Origin: Raffaelea ambrosiae
Lineage: Eukaryota; Ascomycota; Sordariomycetes; Ophiostomatales; Ophiostomataceae
Reading direction: 5' to 3'
NCBI GenBank assembly: GCA_002778195.1
Contig: PCDI01000014.1
Location: 576,897 to 640,896, forward strand
Length of the DNA: 64,000 nt
Part shown: piece after piece, positions 10,161 to 19,066 of the stretch
How the letters are laid out: each line of letters begins with the position of its first letter
Numbering within the stretch: position 1 is the stretch's first letter
Program-made: the position numbers and the translations under genes
The notes under the pieces: model-generated
What the model saw: the letters and a program-made list of their open reading frames with translations, nothing else
Told to the model about the DNA's origin: nothing
The model's database searches: none

Positions 10161-13100
10161 AGGGAAGCTCGTCTTGTGGTCGAGGAGAGAAGGGGGAAAG
10201 TCGAGTGGATGCCGAGGTTTCAAGAATGAAAGAAGTCAAGGGCTAAGTGAGCCCTGTGTCGTCGGCTTGAGGGGCGAAGTCGAAGTGTAACAAAAACAAG
10301 TCGAGACTCAAGAGTCGGATCGTGAAAGAGAAGGACGAAAAAAGGGGAAGAAAAAAGAATGTCAATTTAGTCAAGTCGAAACTCGTGGAATATCGAGTGT
10401 GAACTCGTTCGTCGCGTGCGTCTGTATGTTGTCGGTGGGGTTTGTTATCTCAATGCGCCCGTGGCAGGCTGGTCGTCGAAAGGTGGGGAAGAGAGTAGTT
10501 TTGCTGTTGTGGTCGTGTGTATGTTCGTTTCTTCACGGGTCAAGGGAGGAGAAAGTAGAATATTAAGACGGGAGAGGATTAATATATGAGTGAGAGGAGT
10601 CTAAGAGAGAAAAAAAAAACAGTAAAAACAGGAGGCCCGTGAGCAGGCCGAGATCAGACGAGCAGAAGGAGGGACAGAGCGAATGCGAGTGCGCACAGCA
10701 GGGTCTAAAACGCACTGAGCGTAGCCCACAAAGGAGACGAGGGGGGAGAAAAAAAATAAGGAGACGAGCAATTGAGGCAAGAGCGATGGGGCCAACACGA
10801 GAGAAGTTGGCGGAAAGAGCAGGAGGCAAAAGTTGGCGAACAGGGAAGGAACGAGTTTGAAGACTGGCGAAGTCGGGCAAGGGCAAGAGTGCAACGGAAT
10901 CCAGGCGAAAACAGGAATTCTCTTATTGCCCAAGACGCAGGAGGGGAAGCAGAACAACGTCAACGAAACCCGGAAACCAGAGAGAAAAATACAGAGGGCT
11001 GTGGGGCGGTCTGGGGCAGCCGGTTCTCTACGAGATGGCCTGTCTGGGCAGGACTACACACACTACTGTCGGTTTCGCTGGGCTGGCTGTGGGCTGGCTA
11101 CGGGTTCTGGTCTCGTTTGTTCTTTCTGTTTTGAGCGCACATGCCGCGGGTGGCCGTTTGCTGTCGCGTTGGAAAAAGGAAAGAGCAATTGAGGGGATGG
11201 TTGAGGGGGCACGAATTAGCAAGCAGGAAAGAGGCAAGAGGGCACAAAAAGGAAGGAACAGAGAGCAAAAAGAAAGGTGAAGGAGATCTGTCACTTTTTT
11301 CTTTTCTTTTTCTCTCGCTTTTCCTGCCTTGCTGTCGTTTCGTCAGCCACGGTCACGCTGTTCGCTCTGTCCTCCCCTTTTCTCCTTGGTTTTCCTTGGT
11401 CTTTTTTTTTCTCCCATTTTTTTTTCGCGCTCTCTCTTTTACGAGTGCTCCCCGTCACAAGGGTCCCCTGCATATCGAGCCCCTATTTTGCGCTGTGGTC
11501 GCATTGCGCGGGTTTGCGCTAAACTCGTCCGAGCGAGTCCAGCTGCAAAATGTGTGTTGGGCGGCGACGCGGCTTATCTGAAGTACTGCGCAAGCGCAGT
11601 CGAGTTCAGGTAAGTGCGTGTAAGACTGCATAGACTTAGCAACTCTGAGCGTCGTGCCCCGTCTGAGTCGCGCGTTGCGTCTGGCCACGCGACGAGAAGA
11701 CACAGAAGGACACACATACACACACACACACAGAGAGAGAGAGAAGAGCACAAAAAGCGCAGGACATTCATCTGTCGCATCTGTAGGGCAGCTGCAGGGA
11801 GACACGGACAGAACGGACAAAAAAAGGAAATATGCAGAGTCCACACGGACGTCCAGGCGCCCATGCACAGCAACTCTATGCCCGAACAAGCATATGCACG
11901 CGGACGCGGTGTGACGGCGAGCGGACATGAGATGGTGACAGGCTGAGCAGTGTGACAGGCGAGGCCCGGCAGGATTCCGCAGGTGTGCTGAGTGTGCTGA
12001 CGGGAAAGAAAGAAGAAAAGAGCCAGAGCAGAGACAGGGCAGACAGGCGAGGCCGTTCCCAGGCTGTCCAGGTTCGTTGTCGTTCTCGCCGGGATGGCAC
12101 AAACTCTGCCATTCTCGTGATACCTCAAACGAGCCAACAAACACGTCTGAAAACAGGACGACAGGCCACGGACAGACAAAGAGCCAAAAAAAAATAAACC
12201 CCCCTGCTCGTGTCAAGTCGGTCCGTTGCCTCCTCCCTTGGCTCAACTGTTGAGTCGATTCGTGCCTCGAACTCGGTCCTCGTCGCCTCGACATCGTCTC
12301 AAATCCTCCAACACTCGGCCTCGGAACTTTGTTTAGTTTGTTTGTCTTTTCGCCCCCTAATAAACGGCGCCCCTCTTTTTCCCTCTTTGAGACCGTTCTC
12401 TAACCTCCCTCTGCTCGCCTGTTGGCACATTCCACATTCTGGCACACCCAACTGCCGCACGGTCCTCCCCGTGTACAAGTTGGTGTGCTATCCTTCAGTG
12501 CGCGTGCTAGGGACAGTGCGTCGAGTGTGTCTAGCGTGCCCGGCTCACCGAGGCTCGGACTCACTGGCCACGCCGATCAAGTTGCTCACTCCGGCAAGCT
12601 CCCGTGGCGGCAGAGACAAACGAGCCCAGACAACGCCCACGACACCAGCAGCTCATACGTGTGAGACCGGGTACTATGGTATGCAGCCACTGCACGACGG
12701 CCGAGAGTCTGGCGATCCTCGCATCTGCCTGTCGATCCAAGCGACCAACAGATGCGATAATCCGGGTTCTCGCAGCATGCCGACAGGTCGATTGCCGTGC
12801 CAGTCTCGGCTGCGGAGTTGCTGTTCCTAACTAGTTGTGGTTTCTCTGCTCTGGTTGTTTGCTCGTCGCGTCGCCTTCTGTCACGTTTTGCTGCGATTTT
12901 GCTTGCAAGCCTCGTTGTTGACAAATGGACTGTCCAGAACTCCAGAAACGCAAGTGCTAGTCCACAATTCTAAACCCACAACACCCGTCCTTCATTGGCT
13001 GCCGGTGAGGTCATCGGCACCTTACCAGTACTAAGACGGCGAAAGGGCCAAGATGACAATTCGTTCTCAAAGCCCGAAAAAAGCGGCAGAAAATTCAGAG

Positions 13101-13352
13101 AAACGCAATTTTTTCGCCATTTTCCTGGAGAAGCCTGCCCCATTTACACTGACAGCACAAGTAAAAAACCGGCGTAGAATGGTGGGCGGATAAAAGCGGC
13201 ACGACGCACTTGAGAACCAGGCACCCGCACACATTCCGACGACTCTCCCAGAAGAAGAAGAGGGGGGAAACAAGCGTTTTCTTGTCTGATCTGGTTGTAC
13301 CGGCTGTACTCTTTTCACTCTGCACAGACAGACTTTTAATATCTGGCCCATC
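10161..13352. other. 3.2 kb spacer between divergent Ras-like and decarboxylase genes
   Basis: The GTPase-proximal part (about 10250-10960) is purine-rich on plus, hence pyrimidine-rich on the transcribed strand, as expected for its 5' leader. An ACACAC run lies at 11716-11731. The part from 12190 to 12450 is C/T-rich on plus. The longest open frames here (up to 279 codons) lack codon bias and clash with each other on both strands. I see no supported gene. Confidence 0.5.
13189..13196 (+). promoter_or_regulatory. Possible TATA-like element of the decarboxylase gene
   Basis: The sequence GATAAAAG lies about 160 bases before the ATG at 13353 and fits a fungal core promoter. It is weak evidence on its own, since such words occur by chance. 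Confidence 0.3.
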
Positions 13353-15014
13353 ATGGCTGGGACGGTGTCAACAAACGGCGCCGCCAAGGCGGCAGGCAAT
13401 GAGGCAAAGGCAGCGGCAGATCAAATCCCCAGCCGAGCCGCCGACATATCTGAAGTGAGTGTGGCTGGCTGTCCCGTGGACTGGTGCCATTACACGTTCA
13501 TTGGCTTCTCACTAACATCGCAGCTCATCGATGCTGTCAAAGGACTGGTGGTCCCATTCATCAGGGAAGCCGACGAGGCCTTTCCGGAGCGGGCACGGGG
13601 TGGCCCCGGCGGCCCCGCTGCCGTAGCCACAGCCGACCTGCCGGCACGCACTGCCCTGGTCCAGTCTCTGGACCCGCAAGAGGTCGTCTCCAAGCTGCAG
13701 CTGGTGCTGCCGGAAGGTACGGGCGGTGGCCGCGATGCGGTGGTGGACACAGTGCGGCGCGTCCTGGAGCTGAGCGTCAACACGTGGGACCAGGGCTTCC
13801 TGGACAAGCTGTATGCGAGCAACACCGGCACCGGCATTGTTGGCGACCTATTGCTGTCAGTTCTCAACACCAACGTGCACGTCTTCCCGGTGTCGCCGGC
13901 GCTGACGGTGATCGAGAAGACAACGTCCCAGACCTTGGCCCGGCTCTTCGGCTTCACGGGTCCGCGGGCCGGCGGATTCACCACGAGCGGCGGCAGCGCT
14001 TCCAACTTCACATCAGTGGTCATTGCGCGCAACACGCTGTATCCAGACTCCAAGGTTGACGGCAACGGTGCCCGGAGGTTTGCACTCTTCACCAGCGCCC
14101 ACGGACACTACTCGGTTGAGAAGGCAGCACAGTCGGCCGGCCTGGGCTCGGGTGCCGTGTTCCCTGTGGCGGTCGACGCCGAGGGCAGCATTGAGCCTGC
14201 CGATCTGGAGGTGCAGATTGCAAAGGCCAAGGATGCCGGCTTCACACCGCTATACATCAACGCGACCGCCGGCACGACAGTATTGGGGTCGTACGATCCG
14301 TTCGAGGCCATCTCGGCCATCGCCAAAAAGCACGGGCTGTGGCTACACATTGACGGCAGCTGGGGCGGTCCGGCCGTATTCTCGGAGAAGCAGAAACACA
14401 AGCTACGGGGATCGCACCTGGCCGACTCCATCACGGTCAACCCGCACAAGATGATGAACATTCCGGTACCGTGCTCGTACCTGCTGGGTCCGGATGTGCG
14501 CATCTTCAACCAGGCCAACACGCTGCGGGCAGGCTACCTGTTTCATAAGGATGATGATGACGAAGAGGAGATTTGGGACCTGGCGGACCTGACACTGCAG
14601 TGTGGCCGCCGCGGCGACAGTCTGAAACTGGCGCTGGCGTGGGTGTACGAGGGCTCGGCGGGTTTCGAGCGGCAGGTGGACCACGCTTTCGATGTGGCAA
14701 CTCTGTTGGCCAGCAGCATTGCCCAGCGGCCGGATCTGTTTGCGCTGGTGTCGACCAATCCGCCGCCGTGCCTGCAGGTGTGCTTCTACTACCGGGGTGA
14801 CCAAGCCGACGGCCAGCCCGACGCTGACGAGGCCGTGAACACGCGGCGCACGAGCCAGGCGGCACGGCTTCTTGTGCGGCGGGGCTACATGGTGGACTTT
14901 GCGCCCGGCGACCACGGCAGCTTCTTCCGCGTGGTGGTCAACTGGCAAACACGGCCGAGCACGGTCGAGGGACTGGTGCGTGCGCTGGAGACTGTGCGCA
15001 AGGAAGTGTCTTAG
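13353..15014 (+). CDS. Group II PLP-dependent decarboxylase (GAD / cysteine sulfinate decarboxylase type)
   Basis: Two exons, 13353-13454 and 13524-15014, give 530 residues. The 69-base intron has a GTGAGT donor, an ACTAAC branch site and a GCAG acceptor. It contains no stop and is a multiple of three, so the frame reads through it. The enzyme class is clear: the PLP-binding lysine is K343 in SITVNPHKMMNIPVP, with the upstream substrate/cofactor segments FTTSGGSASNFTSV and HIDGSWGGPAVFS and the downstream ALQCGR-like segment LQCGRRGDSLKLALAW. The NPHKMM context matches the animal GAD65/CSAD branch and not the bacterial/yeast GadB type, which uses a different lysine context. Likely reactions are decarboxylation of glutamate, aspartate or cysteine sulfinate. 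Which one is not decided by sequence. No transporter or GABA gene lies next to it. Confidence 0.9.
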   Translation: MAGTVSTNGAAKAAGNEAKAAADQIPSRAADISEVSVAGCPVDWCHYTFIGFSLTSQLIDAVKGLVVPFIREADEAFPERARGGPGGPAAVATADLPARTALVQSLDPQEVVSKLQLVLPEGTGGGRDAVVDTVRRVLELSVNTWDQGFLDKLYASNTGTGIVGDLLLSVLNTNVHVFPVSPALTVIEKTTSQTLARLFGFTGPRAGGFTTSGGSASNFTSVVIARNTLYPDSKVDGNGARRFALFTSAHGHYSVEKAAQSAGLGSGAVFPVAVDAEGSIEPADLEVQIAKAKDAGFTPLYINATAGTTVLGSYDPFEAISAIAKKHGLWLHIDGSWGGPAVFSEKQKHKLRGSHLADSITVNPHKMMNIPVPCSYLLGPDVRIFNQANTLRAGYLFHKDDDDEEEIWDLADLTLQCGRRGDSLKLALAWVYEGSAGFERQVDHAFDVATLLASSIAQRPDLFALVSTNPPPCLQVCFYYRGDQADGQPDADEAVNTRRTSQAARLLVRRGYMVDFAPGDHGSFFRVVVNWQTRPSTVEGLVRALETVRKEVS

Positions 15015-15447
15015 AAGGAAGTGTCTTGGACGCAGGCGAGGGGGGATGTTCTGATGCAGCCCGAGTATGCGTAGATTGTACACATTCAGGATATTCAACA
15101 GAGGATACACATTTGAAGTACAAAAGTACATCTGGAGTGCATGGAGAGAATATGAAAGACAGAGAATGTCAGAAGTAGGAGAGGTGTAGGATTGATTGAG
15201 AAAGAATGGCACTGGTTGTTGGTTGGAAACATCATGTGAGCTTCCACGTGATCTTCCATTGAAGGCGGTGTGGTCTCTCTGGTAGGGACTCGATAAGATA
15301 AAGATTTTTTTTTTGTTTTTCTGCCGGTTTACAAGGAAACTTTTTTTTGTGCCCATAGCTACCCCCAAAAGTCCGTAGTAGCTTGATTTCAACAAGAAAA
15401 CCCAGGCAAAATCAGGCACACTCCCGGGCACACCGCAATCGTTTGCC
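15015..15447. other. Short spacer before NOP9
   Basis: This interval holds the 3' flank of the decarboxylase gene and the promoter of NOP9. Two T-runs (15306-15314 and 15343-15349) lie in its second half. No coding signal was seen. The distance of 433 bases leaves little room for anything but regulatory sequence. Confidence 0.5.
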
Positions 15448-18400
15448 ATGGCCAAACACAAGTCCAAGCGGCAGCTGATGCGCGACGAGCGGCGCAAGAA
15501 GAAGCGCGACCACGACCAGACCGAAGACGACGACCGGGCGACGAAGCGGCAGCGGCGAGGAGACGACGATGGTGGGCTTGCGCAGCAAGGGGGCGTCGAG
15601 ACGGCCGACTACATTCCGCTCGAAGACGGAGGGCTGCAGGGCGATGTGTTCTTTACAGACGTGGGGGGGGACGGGGGAAAGAATGTCCATCATGGCGACG
15701 ACGGCCACCACCGCCAGTCCTGGGACACTACCTTTGAACGGGGCGAAGCGAGGGAGGCGGAGCGGGAGTTTTTCGGCCTCTTGAGCGACGCGGAGCAGGA
15801 GTACTTTCGGCGGGCGGACGAGCTGCTGGAGCTCAACGATTTCCCGTCGGACGAGGAGCGGCGGGTGTTTCTGGGGAGCGTGTTCCGCGAGGCCAAGGGC
15901 AAGGAGCTCAAGCTGGCGAGCAGCCAGTCGTGTTCGCGGCTGATGGAGCGGCTGGTGCAGGTGGCGAGCGCGGCGCAGAAGAAGCGGCTGTTCCAGGCGT
16001 TCCAGGGCCACGTCATGTCGCTGGTGACGCACCGGTTTGCGAGCCACTGCTGCGAGCAGCTGTTTCTGCAGTCGGCCGCGGTGGTGTCCTGGGAGACGAA
16101 GACGGGGGGGGCGGCGGGCCAAAACGAGCGAAGCGAGGACCAAAAAGAAAGCGCGGACCAAAAAGAGAGCGAGGACACAAAACAGAGCGCGGACCAAGAC
16201 GAAGACGACGAGGGCGCGGACAGCACGCTTCCGTCGATGGAGGAGCTTTTCCTGTACACGCTAGACGAGCTGGAGCCGCATCTGGGGGGGCTGCTGACGG
16301 ACCGGTTTGCGTCGCACACGCTGCGGGTGCTGCTGGTGGTGCTGGCCGGGCGGCCGCGGGACGAGGCGTCGACCCAGGTGGTGCGGAGCAAGAAGAAGGA
16401 GTCGGTGGTGGTGGGCCACCAGTCGCACGGGGCCGAGGCCAAGAAGAGCAGTGACCACCTGCTCCGCGGGGGGGCGGCGGCGACGACGACGCAGGCCGTG
16501 CCCCCCTCGTTCACCCGGGCGGTCCGCAAGATCCTGGCCGACATTACGACTGCGCTGGACGGGCCGGCCCTGCGGGTGCTGGCCACCCACCCGACGGGCA
16601 ACCCGGTGCTGCAGCTGCTCCTGGAGCTGGACCTGGCGCAGACCAAGGGGGCCAAGTCGAAAACGAAGACGGACGAGGAGGGAGGCGGCGGTGGTGGTGG
16701 CGGCGACCACGCCAACGACGACGGCGACGACGACGACGACATCCCACGCGTGTCCCTGATGGAGTGCCTCCTGCCGGGCGCGCCGGCGTCGCTGCACGAC
16801 CCGGCGTCGCCCGCGTCCGAGCTGCTGCGGACGCTCGTCTACGACCGCGTCGGCTCGCGGCTGCTGGAGACGCTGCTGGTGCACGCCTCGAGCAAGGTGT
16901 TCAAGCCCATCTACCTACACATGTTTGGGGGAGAGAAGGAGCCGTCCGCCGGGTCCACCGGATCCGCCCCCCCCCTGGCCGTCTACCTCCGCAACGAGAT
17001 CGCCTGCTACCCGGCCATGCGCGTGCTCGAGCGGCTGAGCCGGGACGACCTGACGGACGTGCTCCGCCGGCAGATTCTGGCCGCCGACGGCAAGGACGAC
17101 GGCAAGGACGACGACGCCGCCGCCTCCTCGAACCAGTCCCATGGACGCGTGGCCGTCGCCGCCCGGGACACGGTCGCGCAGCTCGTCGGCCGCGGCCGGT
17201 TTGCCGTCCTGCGCACGCTTCTGGAGCGGAGCCAGGCGCGCGGCGTCGACGGGCGGGTGGTGCGGGCGCTGGTGGCGGCGCTGGTGGCGGCGGTGGGCGG
17301 CGGCCGGGGCAGCGACGAGAAGGAGGCGCAGCTGGTGGTCCGGGTGTGTGGGCTGGGCCAGCAAAACGACCCCGCGGCGACGCCCCGGGGGGCCGCGAGC
17401 CAGCAAAACGACCCTGCGACGACGCCTCGGGGGCCCGCGCGCCAAAACGACCCCGCGACGACGCTTCCGGGGGCCGAGAACCAACAAAGAGACCCCGCGG
17501 CGGTCCATGGCTGCCTCTTGGTGACGGCCATGCTGGGGATGCCGGGCGCGGCCGCCCACGCGGCGCAGCAGTCGCTGCTGGCGCTGTCGGGCGACGAGCT
17601 GGCGCGGCTGGCGACGGCGTCGTCGGCGTCGGCCCGCATCCTGGTGACCATGCTGCAGTCGATGCCTGGGTCCGAGGACGACGACCACAACAACAGGAAC
17701 GTCCAAAACGACAAGAACAAGAATGACAGGAAAAACAACAACAACAGCAACAACAACAACCACCAGCACCAGCACCGACCCCAACACCGAACCTCCCACC
17801 CCCCTCCCCACAAACAGATCGTCGCCAAGCTGGTCCCCCACACCATGGACCTGGCCGTGTCGTCGGCCGGCCAGGCCGTGCTCGTGGCCATTGTCCAGAC
17901 GCCCTCGCGCGTGGGCGGCGGCAGCGGCACGCTCCTGCTGCCCTTCCACCTCAAGGAGGCCATCGTCGCCCAGCTGGCGGCGCACGAGCAAGACCTGCGC
18001 ACATCGTGGGCCGGGCGGACCGTGTGGCGGGCTTGGCGGCCCGAGATGTGGAAACAGCGGCGGAGCGAATGGGTGCACTGGGCCAAGGACGCCGAGCCGG
18101 AAGGCCTCAAGACGGCCATTGCACCCACTCTGAAAGAGGACAAGAAAGACCACAAGAGGAAGGACAAGAAGGACAAGAAGGAGGACAAGGAGGACAAGGA
18201 GGACGAGGAGGACAAGGAGGACAAGGAGGACAAGAAGGAAAAGAAGGACAAGAAGGAGGACAAGAAGGACAAGAAGGACAAGAAGGACAAGAAGGAGGAC
18301 AAGAAGGACAAGAAGGACAAGAAGGACAAGAAGGACAAGGAGGACAAGAAGGACAAGAAGGACAAGAAGGACAAGAGGGACAAGGAGGACAAGAAAGACA

Positions 18401-18456
18401 ACAATAGCAAGGGTGCAGACAAGGAAGCCAGCAGGCCCACAGAGACGGAAGACTGA
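15448..18456 (+). CDS. NOP9: Nucleolar protein 9 (Pumilio-repeat pre-rRNA binding protein)
   Basis: This is a single exon of 1002 residues starting with a basic nucleolar-type segment, MAKHKSKRQLMRDERRKKKR. NOP9 binds 20S pre-rRNA through eleven Pumilio-like repeats and is needed for 40S subunit maturation. The matching features are the N-terminal REFFGLLSDAEQEYF helix and successive repeat helices such as SQSCSRLMERLVQVA, HRFASHCCEQLF, DRFASHTLRVLLVVL, LATHPTGNPVLQLLLEL, DRVGSRLLETLLVHAS and RGRFAVLRTLLE. It is much longer than the typical 650-750 residues because of low-complexity insertions. These are an acidic/Lys block (16120-16215), a Gly/Asp block (about 16680-16740), four copies of an NDPATTPRG-type unit (about 17360-17500), an Asn/His run (about 17690-17815) and a Lys/Asp/Glu tail from 18127. 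The insertions fall in loops between conserved helices, so the fold should survive. Confidence 0.92.
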   Translation: MAKHKSKRQLMRDERRKKKRDHDQTEDDDRATKRQRRGDDDGGLAQQGGVETADYIPLEDGGLQGDVFFTDVGGDGGKNVHHGDDGHHRQSWDTTFERGEAREAEREFFGLLSDAEQEYFRRADELLELNDFPSDEERRVFLGSVFREAKGKELKLASSQSCSRLMERLVQVASAAQKKRLFQAFQGHVMSLVTHRFASHCCEQLFLQSAAVVSWETKTGGAAGQNERSEDQKESADQKESEDTKQSADQDEDDEGADSTLPSMEELFLYTLDELEPHLGGLLTDRFASHTLRVLLVVLAGRPRDEASTQVVRSKKKESVVVGHQSHGAEAKKSSDHLLRGGAAATTTQAVPPSFTRAVRKILADITTALDGPALRVLATHPTGNPVLQLLLELDLAQTKGAKSKTKTDEEGGGGGGGGDHANDDGDDDDDIPRVSLMECLLPGAPASLHDPASPASELLRTLVYDRVGSRLLETLLVHASSKVFKPIYLHMFGGEKEPSAGSTGSAPPLAVYLRNEIACYPAMRVLERLSRDDLTDVLRRQILAADGKDDGKDDDAAASSNQSHGRVAVAARDTVAQLVGRGRFAVLRTLLERSQARGVDGRVVRALVAALVAAVGGGRGSDEKEAQLVVRVCGLGQQNDPAATPRGAASQQNDPATTPRGPARQNDPATTLPGAENQQRDPAAVHGCLLVTAMLGMPGAAAHAAQQSLLALSGDELARLATASSASARILVTMLQSMPGSEDDDHNNRNVQNDKNKNDRKNNNNSNNNNHQHQHRPQHRTSHPPPHKQIVAKLVPHTMDLAVSSAGQAVLVAIVQTPSRVGGGSGTLLLPFHLKEAIVAQLAAHEQDLRTSWAGRTVWRAWRPEMWKQRRSEWVHWAKDAEPEGLKTAIAPTLKEDKKDHKRKDKKDKKEDKEDKEDEEDKEDKEDKKEKKDKKEDKKDKKDKKDKKEDKKDKKDKKDKKDKEDKKDKKDKKDKRDKEDKKDNNSKGADKEASRPTETED
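17358..17500 (+). repeat. Four degenerate copies of a ~40-nt repeat inside NOP9
   Basis: Four successive units begin with AAACGACCC or its variant and encode Q/N-D-P-A-A/T-T-P-R-G-type peptides. Spacing is 39-43 bases and the reading frame is kept. They lie in a loop of the NOP9 Pumilio array. Confidence 0.8.
18130..18402 (+). repeat. GACAAGAAG repeat coding the Lys/Asp tail of NOP9
   Basis: About 270 bases are built almost only from GAC/GAG and AAG codons in 9-15 base units, coding DKK, EDK and DKE runs. A lysine-rich C-terminus is normal for NOP9, but this one is greatly expanded. The complementary strand is an open frame of Leu/Val codons, a by-product of the composition. Confidence 0.9.
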
Positions 18457-19066
18457 TAGACAACACGGCTGGGCACATCGAAAGCATAACTGGGACTGGG
18501 TAGAGTCACGGGGTGGCAAACATATTATTGCACTTGGCGCTATCTAATCCACATAATCTACACTGCTATAAACTGCCATAACTAATAACTAGTTATACAA
18601 CACTTGGGCTCTAGCAAATCTCAATCCAGGTCCGGAAAATGCTTGAATATGTGTAAGCAGGCTGATCCAAAAAAAATTATATCGGAAAACACACAGTATT
18701 AATGAATGTCAAGTGTAGGAGAAAAAACAGTACGGGCTATTAGTTATCGTGGTCCGGGGGTATCTGGTCAAAAGGACGTTGATTTCTTGAAGGGGGGAGT
18801 GTGTGTGTGTGTAGGGGGGGGGTTGTCCCAAGTTGGACAGAGCAAGACGGGCTGGAACGACACAGTCTCCAAGGGCGAACCTTCAAGGAGAACGCAAATG
18901 TGTCCATGTTTCTCATGGCCCTCTCGTCGGCTTCTGGGGCTGACGTAGCTGTTGGGTGCTGGCCAAAGCGGTCTTGTGATCGTCTTGTGATTGTGCTGGC
19001 TTTCTTCCTCTCTAGTGGCCTTTCTTTTCTTCCTTTCTTCTTCCTTTCTTCTTCCTCTCTTCTGGC
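18457..19066. other. Spacer between convergent NOP9 and the 870-residue protein gene
   Basis: This is a 3'-to-3' interval. AT content rises just after the NOP9 stop (18520-18720), fitting polyadenylation regions, and there is a short GTGTGTGTGT/G9 patch at about 18798-18822. T/C-rich sequence with CTTTCTTCTTCC units lies at 19020-19065. No coding signal was seen. Confidence 0.5.

Noticed and set aside
12210..12830. 206-codon plus-strand open frame before the decarboxylase gene
   Set aside because: It begins at a GTG in a C/T-rich stretch, has no codon bias, and its first ATG is far downstream. A non-coding leader is more likely.
13353..18456. Secondary-metabolite gene cluster around the decarboxylase, cyclodeaminase-family enzyme and hydrolase
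   Set aside because: No PKS, NRPS, terpene synthase, P450 or transporter is present, and housekeeping genes lie between these enzymes.
16915..18519. 534-codon minus-strand frame opposite NOP9
   Set aside because: It is antisense to a clear NOP9 reading frame. Its Leu/Val-rich part mirrors the Lys/Asp repeat.
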